Positions 22,776-35,175 of a DNA stretch of 64,000 nucleotides are shown in pieces. Location of the stretch: positions 341,046,644-341,110,643 of the forward strand of contig NC_061514.1 in NCBI RefSeq assembly GCF_022539505.1, read 5' to 3'. Source of the DNA: Lolium rigidum (lineage: Eukaryota > Streptophyta > Magnoliopsida > Poales > Poaceae). Position numbers and translations under genes: made by a program. The notes below the pieces were generated by a model, which saw only the letters and a list, made by a program, of their open reading frames with translations, did not search any database and was not told where the DNA came from. The stretch's first letter is position 1. Every line of letters starts with the position of its first letter.

Positions 22776-24873
22776 ATGGCTACCCCTGAAAATACTAAGT
22801 TGTGTGACTTCACAACCACAAATAATAATGATTTCTTATGCACACCTATTGCTCCACCTGCTACTACAGCAGAATTCTTTGAAATTAAACCTGCTTTATC
22901 GAATCTTGTTATGCGAGAGCAATTTTCTGGTGTTAGTTCCGATGATGCTGCTGCCCATCTCAATAATTTTGTTGAATTGTGTGAAATGCAAAAGTATAAA
23001 GATGTAGATGGTGACATTATAAAATTAAAATTGTTTCCTTTCTCATTAAGAGGAAGAGCTAAAGATTGGTTGCTATCTCTCGCCTAAGAATAGTATTGAT
23101 TCATGGACTAAATGCAAGGATGCTTTTATTGGTAGATATTATCCCCCTGCTAAAATTATATCTTTGAGGAGTAGCATAATGAATTTTAAACAATTGGATA
23201 ATGAACATGTTGCTCAAGCTTGGGAAAGAATGAAATCTTTGGTTAAAAATTGCCCAACCCATGGACTGACTACTTGGATGATCATCCAAACCTTTTATGC
23301 AGGACTGAACTTTTCTTCACGAAACCTATTGGATTCAGCTGCTGGAGGTACCTTTATGTCCATCACTCTCGGTGAAGCAACAAATCTCCTTGATAATATG
23401 ATGATTAATTACTCTGAATGGCACACAGAAAGAGCTCCACAAGGTAAGAAGGTAAATTCTGTCAAAGAAACCTCTTCCTTGAGTGATAAGATTGATGCTA
23501 TTATGTCTATGCTTGTGAATGATAGGACTAATGTTGATCCTAATAATGTTCCGTTAGCTTCATTGGTTGCTCAAGAAGAACATGTTGATGTAAACTTCAT
23601 TAAAAATAATAATTTCAACAACAATGCTTATCGGAACAATTCTAGTAATAACTATAGGCCATATCCTTATAATAATGGTAACGGTTATGGTAATTCATAT
23701 GGGAATTCTTACAAAAATAATAGGAACACACCCCCTGAACTTGAAGCTATGATTAAAGAATTTATTAGTATACAAACTGCTTTTAACAAATCTGTTGAGG
23801 AAAAGCTCAATAAAATTGATATTCTCGCTTCTAAGGTTGATAGTCTTGCCTCTGATGTTGATCTTTTGAAATTGAAAGTTATGCCTAATAAGGATATCGA
23901 AAATAAAAAATTTACTACAGCAAATGCCATCCAAGTTAGAATTAATGAGAATATAAGATTGATGGCCGAATTGCATGCTAGGTGGGAAAGAGAAGAAAAT
24001 GAAAAACTAGCAAAAGAGAATAATGTAGCTAAAGTTTGGACTATTACCACCACTAGTAATGCTAATGCTCCACATGTTGCTGCACCTCCTACAAATAATG
24101 GTCAAACAATTGGTGTTGGCAATGTTTCCACTTCTAATGCAAAGCCTGCAAAACTGCCGGAAACTGCCTGTGATAAAACTGCTGAAATTTTTTCCAACAT
24201 TGGGGATGATGATCCCATTGCTTTAGATTGTAATGGTTTGGATTTTGATGATTGCCACATCTCTGAAGTTATAAAGTTCTTACAAAAACTTGCTAAGAGT
24301 CCCAATGCTAGTGCTATAAATTTGGCTTTCACAAAACATATTACAAATGCTCTCATAAAAGCTATAGAAGAGAAACTAAAACTTGAAACTTCTATTCCTA
24401 GAAAGCTAGAGGATGGTTGGGAGCCCATCATTAAGATTAAGGTCAATAACTTTGATTGTAATGCTTTATGTGATCTTGGTGCAAGTATTTCTGTTATGCC
24501 CAAGAAAATCTATAATATGCTTGACTTGCCACCATTGAAGAATTGTTATTTGGATGTTAATCTTGTTGATAATGCTATAAAGAAAACTTTGGGGAGAGTT
24601 GATAATGTTCGCATTACCGTTAACAATAACCTTGTCCCCGTTGATTTTGTTGTCTTGGATATTGAATGCAATGCATCTTGTCCTATTATATTGGGAAGAC
24701 CTTTTCTTCGAACTGTTGGAGCCATCATTGATATGAAGGAAGGTAATATTAAATATCAATTTCCTCTCAAGAAAGGTATGGAACACTTACCTAGAAAGAG
24801 AATGAAGTTACCTTTTGATTCTATTATTAGAACAAGTTATGATGTTGATACTTTGTCTCTTGATAATACTTGA
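22776..24873 (+). pseudogene. Athila-like gag-protease, one frameshift
   Basis: Begins MATPENTKLCDFTTTNNN. The capsid core (retrotransposon gag type) includes the characteristic LFPFSLRGRAKDWLLSL at about residues 85-101, where a one-base length change near 23082 puts a TAA in frame. The same protein continues in the next frame for a further ~590 codons. After the capsid core come an Asn/Tyr-rich stretch (NNNYRPYPYNNGNGYG, about 23650-23720), a coiled-coil-like region (23740-24030) and an aspartic protease domain. The protease has the DLGASISVMP active-site motif (near 24475) and ILGRPFL downstream, both usual for Athila-type proteases. No CCHC zinc knuckle was seen. The protein ends DVDTLSLDNT at a TGA; no pol follows. 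Role in the family: particle formation and proteolytic maturation. Confidence 0.85.
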
Positions 24874-27464
24874 TATACACTTTCTGCGCCTAGCTGAAAG
24901 GCGTTAAAGAAAAGCGCTTATGGGAGACAACCCATGTTTTTACTATAATATTTTTATTTTATATTTGAGTCTTGGAAGTTGTTTACTACTGTAGCAACCT
25001 CTTCTTATCTTAGTTTTGTGCATTGTTGTACCAAGTAAAGTCGTTGATAGTAAGGTTCATACTAGATTTGGATTACTGCGCAGAAACAGATTTCTTTGCT
25101 GTCACGAATTTCGACCTGCCTCTCTGTAGGTAGCTCAGAAAAATATGCCAATTTACGTGCGTGATCCTCAGATATGTACACAACTTTCATTCAATTTGGG
25201 CATTTTCATTTGAGCAAGTCTGGTGCCTCAATAAAATCCATCTTTACGGACTGTTCTGTTTTGACAGATTCTGCCTTTTATTTCGCATTGCCTATTTTGC
25301 TATGATGGATGAATTTCTTTGTTCCATTAATGTCCAGTAGCTCTATGCAATTTCCAGAAGTGTTAAGAATGATTGTGTCACCTCTGAACATGTTAATTTT
25401 TATTGTACACTAACCCTCTAATGAGTTGTTTCGAGTTTGGTGTGGAGGAATTTTTCAAGGATCAAGAGAGGAGGATGATACAATATGATCAAGGAGAGTG
25501 AAATCTCTAAGCTTGGGGATGCCCCGGTGGTTCACCCCTGCATATTTTAAGAAGACTCAAGCGTCTAAGCTTGGGGATGCCCAAGGCATCCCCTTCTTCA
25601 TCGACAACATTATCAGGTTCCTCCCCTGAAACTATATTTTTATTCCATCACATCTTATGTGCTTTGCTTGGAGCGTCGGTTTGTTTTTTTTTTGTTTTGT
25701 TTGAATAAAATGGATCCTAGCATTCATTGTGTGGGAGAGAGACACGCTCCGCTGTTGCATATGGACAAATATGTCCTTAGGCTTTACTCATAGTATTCAT
25801 GGCGAAGGTTGAATCTTCTTCGTTAAATTGTTATATGGTTGGAATTGGGAAATGCTACATGTAGTAATTCTAAAATGTCTTGAATAATTTGATACTTGGC
25901 AATTGTTGTGCTCATGCTTAAGCTCTTGCATCATATACTTTGCACCTATTAATGAAGAAACGCCTAGAGCTTGCTAAATTTGGTTTGCATATTTGGTCTC
26001 TCTAAAGTCTAGATAATTTCTAGTATTGAGTTTTGAACAACAAGGAAGACGGTGTAGAGTCTTATAATGTTTACAATATGTCTTTTATGTGAGTTTTGCT
26101 GCACCGGTTCATCCTTGTGTTTGTTTCAAAAACCTTGCTAGCCTAAACATTGTATCGAGAGGGAATACTTCTCATGCATCCAAAATCCTTGAGCCAACCA
26201 CTATGCCATTTGTGTCCACCATACCTACCTACTACATGGTATTTCTCCGCCATTCCAAAATAAATTGCTTGAGTGCTACCTTTAAAATTTCCATTCTTCA
26301 CCTTTGCAATATATAGCTCATGGGACAAATAGCTTAAAAACTATTGTGGTATTGAATATGTACGTATGCACTTTATCTCTTATTAAGTTGCTTGTTGTGC
26401 GATAACCATGTTTTCTGGGGACGCCATCAACTACTCTTTGTTGATTATCAAGTGAGTTGCTATGCATGTCCGTCTTGTCTGAAGTAAGGGAGATCTATCA
26501 CTTTAATGGTTAGAGCATGCATATTGTTAGAGAAGAACATTGGGCCGCTAACTAAAGCCATGAATCATGGTGGAAGTTTCAGTTTTGGACATATATCCTC
26601 AATCTCATATGAGAACACTAATTGTTGCTACATGCTTATGCATTAAAGAGGAGTCCATTATCTGTTGTCTATGTTGTCCCGGTATGGATGTCTAAGTTGA
26701 GAATAATCAAAAGCGAGAAATCCAAAATGCGAGCTTTCTCCTTAGACCTTTGTACAGGCGGCATAGAGGTACCCCTTTGTGACACTTGGTTAAAACATGT
26801 GTATTGCGATGATCCTGGTAGTCCAAGCTAATTAGGACAAGGTGCGGGCACTATTAGTATACTATACATGAGGCTTGCAACTTGTAAGAAATAATTTACA
26901 TGATACATATGCTTTATTACTACCGTTGACAAAATTGTTTCTTGTTTTCAAAATAAAATCTCTAGCACAAGTATAGCAATCGATGCTTTCCTCTTTGAAG
27001 GCCTTTCTTTTTACTTTTAAGTTGAGTCAGTTCACCTATCTCTCTCCACCTCAAGAAGCAAACAGTTGTGTGAACTGTGCATTGATTCCTACATACTTGC
27101 ATATTGCACTTGTTATATTACTCTATGTTGACAATATCCATGAGATATACATGTTATAAGTTGAAAGCAACCGTTGAAACTTAATCTTCTTTTGTGTTGC
27201 TTCAATACCTTTACTTTGATTTATTGCTTTATGAGTTAACTCTTATGCAAGACTTATTGATGCTTGTCTTGAAGTACTATTCATGAAAAGTCTTTGCTTT
27301 ATGATTCAGTTGTTTACTCATGCCATTACCATTGTTTTGATCGCTGCATTCATTACATATGCTTACAATAGTATGATCAAGGTTATGATGGCATGTCACT
27401 CCAGAAAATTATCTTTGTTATCGTTTACCTGCTCGGGACGAGCAGGAACTAAGCTTGGGGATGC
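24874..27464 (+). other. non-coding 3' internal region of the plus-strand element
   Basis: 2.6 kb with no pol domains. It carries PPT-like motifs AAGCTTGGGGATGCCC near 25510 and 25570 as well as the true purine tract before 27465. The intervening AT-rich sequence matches the corresponding parts of internal domain 1 on the opposite strand. Confidence 0.75.
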
Positions 27465-29049
27465 TGATACGTCTCCGACGTATCGATAATTTCTTATGTT
27501 TCATGCCACATTATTGATGATATCTACATGTTTTATACACATTATATGTTGTATTTATGCATTTTCCGGCACTAACCTATTAACGAGATGCCGAAGAGCC
27601 GATTCTTGTTTTCGCTGTTTTTGGTTTCAGAAATCCTACAAAGGAAATATTCTCGGAATTGGACGAAATCAACGCCCGGGGTCCTATTTTTGCACGAAGC
27701 TTCCGAAGACCGAGGGGAAAGCAAGTGGGGCCACGAGGCGCCGCCACAACAGGGCGGCGCGGCCCGGGTCTTGGCCGCGCGGCCCGGCGTGTGGGGCCCT
27801 CGTGTGGCCCCCGCGTTGCCCTTCCGCCTACTTAAAGCCTTCGTCGCGAAACCCCCGATGCGAGAGCCACGATACGGAAAACCTTCCGGAGACGCCGCCG
27901 CCGCCAATCCCATCTCGGGGGATTCGGGAGATCGCCTCCGGCACCCTGCCGGAGAGGGGAATCATCTCCGGAGGACTCTTCACCGCCATGGTCGCCTCCG
28001 GAGTGATGAGTGAGTAGTTCACCCCTGGACTATGGGTCCATAGCAGTAGCTAGATGGTTGTCTTCTCCTCATGTGCTTCATTGTCGGATCTTGTGAGCTG
28101 CCTAACATGATCAAGATCATCTATCCGTAATTCTATATGTTGTGTTTGTCGGGATCCGATGGATAGAGAATACTATGTTATGTTGATTATCAATCTATTA
28201 CCTATGTGTTGTTTATGATCTTGCATGCTCTCCGTTATTAGTAGAGGCTCCGGCCAAGTTTTTGCTCTTAACTCCAAGAGGGAGTATTTATGCTCGATAG
28301 TGGGTTCATGCCTCCATTAAATGCGGGACGGTGACGGAAAGTTCTAAGGTTGTGGATGTCTTGTTGCCACTAGGGATAAAACATTGATGCTATGTCCGAG
28401 GATGTAGTTATTGATTACATTATGCACCATACTTAATGCAATTGTCTCTTGTTTGCAACTTAATATCGGAAGGGGTTCGGATGATAACTCGAAGGTGGAC
28501 TTTTAGGCATAGATGCATGTTGGATAGCGGTCTATGTACTTTGTCGTAATGCCCAATTAAATCTCACAATATTCTTCATATCATGTATGTGCATTGTTAT
28601 GCTCTCTTTATTTGTCAATTGCTCGATCGTAATTTGTTCACCCAACATGCTATTTATCTTATGGGAGAGACACCTCTAGTGAACTGTGGACCCCGGTCCA
28701 TTCTTTTACATCTGAAATACAATCTACTGCAATACTTGTTCTTTATTGTTCTCTGCAAACAATCATCATCCACACTATACATCTAATCCTTTGTTACAGC
28801 AAGCCGGTGAGATTGACAACCTCACTGTTTCGTTGGGGCAAAGTACTTTGGTTGTGTTGTGCAGGTTCCACGTTGGCGCGGAATCTCGGTGTTGCGCCGC
28901 ACTACATCTCGCCGCCATCAACCTTCAACGTGCTTCTTGGCTCCTACCGGTTCGATAAACCTTGGTTTCTTTCCGAGGGAAAACTTGCCGCTGTACGCAT
29001 CACACCTTCCTCTTGGGGTTCCCAACGGACGCGTGCTGTACGCGTATCG
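27465..29049 (+). repeat. 3' LTR of the plus-strand Athila-like element
   Basis: 1585 bp, matching the 5' LTR with scattered one-base deletions. It ends CGTGCTGTACGCGTATCG. Confidence 0.9.
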
Positions 29050-29054
29050 TAAAC

Positions 29055-30560
29055 CAAGGTTATCGAACCAAGTAGGAGTCAAGGAACACGTGAAGGTTAT
29101 TGGTGGCGGAGTGTAGTGCGGCGCAACACCAGGATTCCGCGCCAACGTGGAACCCGCACAACACAATCAAAGTACTTTGCCCCAACGTAACGATGAGGTT
29201 GTCAATCTCACCGGCTTGTTGTAAACAAAGGATTAAATGTATATTGTGGAAGATGATGTTTGTTTGCGAAGAACAAGAAAGAACGAGTTTGCGATAGATT
29301 GTATTTCGGATGTAAAGAATGGACCGGGGTCAACAGTTCACTAGTGGTGTCTCTCCCATAAGATAAATGGCATGTTGGGTGAACAAATTACAGTTGGGTA
29401 GTTGACAAATAGAGAGGGCATAACAATGCACATACATATCACGATGACTACTATGAGATTTAATCAGTGCATTACGACAAACTACATAGACCGCTATCCA
29501 CCATGCATCTATGCCTAAAAATTCCACCTTCAGGTTATCATCCGAACCCCTTCCAGTATTAAGTTGCAAACAACAGACAATTGCATTAAGTATGGTGCGT
29601 AATGTAATCAACATAAATATCCTTAGACAAAGCATTGATGTTTTATCCCTAGTGGCAACAGCACATCCACAACCTTAGAACTTTCTATCACTGTCCCAGA
29701 TTCAATGGAGGCATGAACCCACTATCGAGAATAAATACTCCCTCTTGGGGTCACAAGTATCAACTTGGCCAGAGCCTCTACTAGCAACGGAGAGCATGCA
29801 AGAACATAAACAACATATATATGATAGATTGATAATCAACTTGACATAGTATTCCATATTCATCGGATCCCAACAAACACAACATATAGCATTACAAATA
29901 GATGATCTTGATCATGATAGGCAGCTCACAAGATCTAACATGATAACACAATGAGGAGAAGACAACCATGTAGCTACTGCTATGGATCCATAGTCCAGGG
30001 GTGAACTACTCACACATCAATCCGGAGGCGATCATGGTGATGAAGAGTCCTCCGGGAGATGATTCCCCTCTCCGGCAAGGTGCCGGAGGCGATCTCCTGA
30101 ATCCCCCGAGATGGGATTGGCGGCGGCGACGTCTCTGGAAGGTTTTACGTATCGTGGCTCTCGGTACTGGGGTTTTCGCGACGAAGGCTATAAGTAGGCG
30201 GCGGAGTCGGAGGGCTGACGTGGGGCCCACCCCATAGGGCGGCGTGGGCCCCCCTCTGGCCGCGCGGCCCTATGGTGGCGGCGCCTCGTCGCCCCAATTC
30301 GTATCCCTTTCGGTCTTCTGGAAGCTTCGTGGAAAAATAAGACCTTGGGCGTTGATTTCGTCCAATTTCGAGAATATTTCCTTTGTAGGATTTCTGAAAC
30401 AAAAAACAACAGAAAATAGCAACTGGCTCTTCGGCATCTCGTCAATAGGTTAGTGCCGGAAAATGCATAATAATGACATAAAGTGTGTATAAAACATGTG
30501 AGTATCATCATAAAAATAGCATGGAACATAAGAAATTATAGATACATTTGAGACGTATCA
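29055..30560 (-). repeat. LTR 2 of the array, remainder
   Basis: Continues LTR 2 after the plus-strand insertion and ends (plus strand) TTTGAGACGTATCA. With the 86 bp at 20761-20846 it makes 1592 bp. Confidence 0.9.
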
Positions 30561-32249
30561 GGCATCCCTAAGCTTAGATGCTTGAGTCTTCTTGAAATAT
30601 GCAAGGAAGAACCACGGGGCATCCCCAAGCTTACAGTTTTCACTCTTCTTGATCATATTGTGTCATCCTCCTCTCTTGATCCTTGAAAAGTTCCTCCACA
30701 CTAAACTCAAAACAAACTCATTAGAGGGTTAGTGAATAATCAAAAATTCATATATTCAGAGGTGACATAATCATTCTTAACACTTCTGGACATTGCACAA
30801 AGCTACTGAAAGTTAATGGAACAAAGAAATCCATCCAACATAGCAAAATAGGCAATGCGAAATAAAAGGCAGAATCTGTCAAAACAGAACAGCCCGTAAA
30901 GACGAATTTTTCAGGGGCACTTAACTTGCTCAGACGAAAAAGCTCAAATTGAATGAAAGTTTCGTACATATCTGAGGATCACGCACGTAAATTGGCAGAT
31001 TTTTCTGAGTTACCTACAGACGGGGCTACTCAATTTTGTGACAGCAAGAAATCTGTTTCTGCGCAGTAATCCAATTCTAGTATCAACCTTACTATCAAAG
31101 ACTTTACTTGGCACAACAATGCAATAAAGTAAAGATAAGGAGAGGTTGCTACAGTAGTAACAACTTCCAAGACTCAAATATAAAACAAAAGTGCAGAAGT
31201 AAAATAATGGGTTGTCTCCCATAAGTGCTTTTCTTTAACGCCTTTTAGCTAGGCGCAGAAAGTGTGAATCAATTATTATCAAGAGATGAAAAATCAACAT
31301 CATAAATTTCACAATTAGTCACAATAGGTATCTTAGATGCTCCCTCATCCATAGTGGTACTAAGGGCTTTGTCAATTTTAGGCCTATAATAGTTTTTTGG
31401 CTTAGGCACCTTAGAGACGTACATGAACTTTTGCTCCTTACCCACATAAGCTTTCTCCTTAAACTTAAGAGAAGAAAAAGTTGAACCCAAGGTTCCCATA
31501 GCTTCTTCAAGTTCACTAATCCTATGGTTTTGATTATCATGAGTAGCACAAGTTTCTAAGACGACAATTCTCTCATTAATTCCACCTAGAGATTTATCAA
31601 GTTTATCAGTGCTATTAAGTAATATTCCCAATTTAGTCTTAATACTTGGAAGATTTTGCTCTATGGTCTCCAACTTTTTCATGACATCTTCAAGAGAAAT
31701 TTCAATTTTAGCTTCATTAACAGGTGGTATTCCAACTAGACTCTCAATAATGCAACTAGCTTCTAAAGCAGGGGTGCCTAGGAAATTACCTCCCGCAAGA
31801 GTATCAAGAACATACCTATTCCAGCTAGAGATACCAACATAAAAGTTCCTAAGTAGGATAATAGTGGAGTGTTTCTTAGTGCACCTATGATGAGCATCAC
31901 TAATTCTATACCAAGCATCTTTAAAACTTTCTCCCCCTTGTTGCTTAAACGAACGAACTTCAACTTCAGGATTACTCATTTTTAGCAGTAGTAAATAAAG
32001 CAAACTAAATAAAGTAGAGTAAATGCGAGTAACTAATTTTTTGTATTTTTAATATAGAGAACGCAAACAAGATAGTAAATAAAGTAAAGCTAGTAACTCA
32101 TTTTTTTTGTGTTTTTGATATAGAGAGCAAACAAAGCAGTAAATAAAATAAAGTAAAGCAAGACAAAAACAAAGTAAAGAGATTGGATCTGGGAGACTCC
32201 CCTTGCAGCGTGTCTTGATCTCCCCGGCAACGGCGCCAGAAAAAGTTCT
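30561..32249 (-). other. internal domain 2 of the array, internally deleted
   Basis: Only 1.7 kb against 3.5 kb in domain 1. It joins LTR 2 at GGCATCCCTAAGCTTAG, the PPT-like motif that in domain 1 lies about 1.9 kb inside the element (near 19170), so the sequence between the two PPT-like motifs is missing. The primer binding site is at 32221-32238. Confidence 0.85.
31269..31979 (-). pseudogene. truncated Athila-like gag, second copy
   Basis: Same short gag as at 19878-20495, starting MSNPEVEVRSFKQQGGE and open for 236 codons. It carries about 30 extra residues near the C-terminus (KFMYVSKVPKPKNYYRPKID), which were lost from the other copy. It ends DVDFSSLDNN. Both copies lack the N-terminal capsid core and the protease, so the deletion predates the duplication of the array. 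Confidence 0.7.
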
Positions 32250-33546
32250 TGATAACGCGTGAAGCACACGTCCGTTGGGAACCCCAAGAGGAAGGTGTGA
32301 TGCGTACAGCAGCAAGTTTTTCCTCAGTAAGAAACCAAGGTTATCGAACCAGTAGGAGTCAAGGGCCACGTGAAGATTGTTGGTGACAGAGTGTAGTGCG
32401 GCGCAACACCAGGGATTCCGGCGCCAACGTGGAACCTGCACAACACAATCAAAATACTTTGCCCCAACTTAACAGTGAGGTTGTCAATCTCACCGGCTTG
32501 TTGTAAACAAAGGATTAAACGTATGGTGTGAAAAATGATGTTTGTTTGCGAAGAACAGTAGAGAACAGATTTTGCAGTAGATTGTATTTCAGATGTAAAA
32601 GAATGGACCGGGGTCACTAGTGGTGTCTCTCCGATAAGAAATAGCATGTTGGGTGAACAAATTACAGTTGGGCAATTGACAAATAGAGAGGGCATAACAA
32701 TGCACATACATATCACGATGACTACTATGAGATTTAATCAGGGCATTACGACAAAGTACATAGACCGCTATCCAAGCATGCATCTATGCCTAAAAAGTCC
32801 ACCTTCGGGTTAGCATCCGCACCCCTTCCAGTATTAAGTTGCAAACAACAGACAATTACATTAAGTATGGTGAGTAATGTAATCAACACAAATATCCTTA
32901 GACAAAGCATTGATGTTTTATCCCTAGTGGCAACAACACATCCACAACCTTAGAAATTTCTCATCATCGTCCCAGCATTCAATGGAGGCATGAACCCACT
33001 ATGGAGCATAAATACTCCCTCTTGGAGTTACAAGTATCAACTTGGCAGAGCCTCTACTAGCAACGGAGAGCATGCAAGAACATAAACAACACATATATGA
33101 TAGATTGATAATCAACTTGACATAGTATTCCATATTCATCGGATCCCAACAAACACAACATGTAGCATTACAAATAGATGATCTTGATCATGATAGGCAG
33201 CTCACAAGATCTAACATGATAGCACAATGAGGAGAAGACAACCATCTAGCTACTGCTATGGACCCATAGTCCAAGGATGAACTACTCACACATCAGTCCG
33301 GAGGCGATCATGGTGATGTAGAGTCCTCCGGGAGATGATTCCCCTCTCCGGCAGGGTGCCGGAGGCGATCTCCTGAATCCCCGAGATGGGATTGGCGGCG
33401 GCGGCGTCTCTGGAACTATTTCCGTATCGTGGCTCTCGGTAATAGGGTTTTCGCGACAGAGAGTATAAATAGGCGGAAGGGCAGAGTCGGAGGGCTGACG
33501 AGGGGCCCACACCATAGGCCGGCGCGGGCCCCTCCCTGGCCGCGCC
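32250..33546 (-). repeat. LTR 3 (5' LTR) of the array, first part
   Basis: Starts TGATAACGCGTGAAGCACACG and is cut at …GGCCGCGCC by the 4.7-kb element. It resumes at 38294. Confidence 0.9.
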
Positions 33547-33943
33547 TGACATGGGCATACCCTTCGGGTACCCATTATTAGTATACCTGGCTCGGCCCAA
33601 TATGGAGAAGATCAAATATGGAGAAGGCCCAACAAGGCAACCCGAAGAAGTAGTTGACTAGGACTCTTGTAAAACCCTAGGCTGGTTGCATATATAAAGC
33701 TAGCCAGGGCACCCGAAAGGGAGGGGAGAATAGATAGACAACATAGCCCCGCCTATGGCGGCACCCTGTAAACATACATATCATCATATACTGGATTGCT
33801 AGCAGCACGTAGGGATCCTCCACCGAGGGGACCCGAAGCTGGGTACGTCGTGTGCCTAATCTCGTCCCCGGAATCTCCATCGTCGCTCTTCCCGAAAGCC
33901 CTAGTCTACAATACGTAGGCATTGCCGAGGTGTTCCCTCGTCA
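33547..33943 (+). repeat. 5' LTR of the 4.7-kb LARD
   Basis: 397 bp. It contains GCATATATAAAGC (33687-33699), a plausible TATA box. Confidence 0.9.
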
Positions 33944-33945
33944 AT

Positions 33946-33962
33946 TGGCGCCGTCTGTGGGA
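33946..33962 (+). other. primer binding site of the 4.7-kb LARD
   Basis: TGGCGCCGTCTGTGGGA, two bases after the LTR; the TGGCGCC start is typical of Tat/Athila-type Gypsy elements. Confidence 0.8.
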
Positions 33963-35175
33963 ATTTGCGACGTTGGATTTTGTTATCTGGGCGGGATCCG
34001 TCAAGTTCATCATCATCAACAACGTGATGGCGCTCATCTTCGTCATCACCAACCAACATCGGCAGCTCCGTCAGCCAACATCGCTCCTCGCCAGGCACGC
34101 GCAAATCCGCATACAGTGGCGGCTCGGTTTCACTCATAGCCGACAAATTCCTTAAGGCCTTGAGTCTCGTCGGGAGCCACAATAAATTCGCATAAGGCGG
34201 TGGCCTACTCATGCGACTGCAGATCGGTTACTAATCTCTAGGGGATCTATTCATGCGACGACAGCCTCTATCCATGAGGAAATCCATCTCTTGCTCTTTC
34301 TTAATCATTATATCAGTTGATTACACTGCCTTAATGATTGGATCTGACTATGCACATACGTGCGTATTTTTCTTTTTGATGTACATGGTCTGGGAGCGTG
34401 TACTCAGGAGGCGGATAGGCGGCGGCTCGCATCCTCCCAATCAGAAGCATCACGCGAACAAAACCGGAACAGTAGATGAAAGCCACACATTGATAGCCGC
34501 GCCGCGCAGATTACACGATCTGAAGAAAAAGCGATCAAATTCCGTACTTCGCATACCGCGGTGTCATAAGTGCAACTCGGCTAACGCGGCACAGTCAAAT
34601 TCAATTCAATCGCCGTTTCTATACCATCCGATACAAAAATCATCAGGTGCTATATTTCTAGTTAATTACCTTTTTGCAAATTTATTTCGTCAAATATTTT
34701 TTTGACTCGTACTATTATTTGCGCGCAGATTTTGTGCCGTAATATGACTGCAGATCGGAACAAGTTTCAACTGCTTCGCCGCGCAGTCGCCATGCTCGGG
34801 GGCTCGCCCGCCAAGGTGCACTCGCCTCACCCGGGAGCTCGCCCACCGCGAACTCAATGATTCTCTCTCCATGCCGATTACTACCACCGTGTCGAATATT
34901 TTCGGCTAAACGACGCACGGCTCCGCTCCATCGGCTACGTCCGCTTCGTCGATTCCGTCTGCCAGATGACCTACTTCCACCTCGACTTTGCTGTATCCAA
35001 CAATAAAGCTAAGTGTTCCTTTCCCAAGAGTCTATTATTATTCATTTTCGCCACACCCGAATACTCGGGGGCTGCAACATTGTATTATTACAGCAAACTT
35101 ACCTGACATTTGGGGCTGCGCCATTACTTCGTTATCACAAATATATTCGGTTACTTGGTGAATTTCCTTTTTTCG

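Larger units (their letters stand above)
20847..29049 (+). mobile_element. Athila-like Gypsy element, 8.2 kb, gag-protease only
   Basis: Inserted in opposite orientation into LTR 2 of the array. The LTRs are 20847-22438 and 27465-29049 (TG…CA; the last base of the 3' LTR reads G). Flanks are GAAAC (20842-20846) and TAAAC (29050-29054), a duplication with one mismatch. The primer binding site TGGCGCCGTTGCCGGGGA is present twice, and the purine tract AAGCTTGGGGATGC precedes the 3' LTR. The interior encodes gag and an aspartic protease but no reverse transcriptase, RNase H or integrase; about 2.6 kb between protease and PPT is non-coding. The element is therefore non-autonomous for pol. LTR copies are nearly identical, with small indels. 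Confidence 0.9.

Noticed and set aside
24874..27464. Possible reverse transcriptase or integrase downstream of the protease
   Set aside because: No frame longer than about 75 codons and no pol motif in this 2.6 kb on the plus strand.
33277..34212. Short frames around 33.3-34.2 kb on the minus strand as host genes
   Set aside because: They cross the junction between the Athila-like LTR and the 4.7-kb LARD or overlap its LTR and primer site; repeated copies occur at 37.8-38.6 kb.
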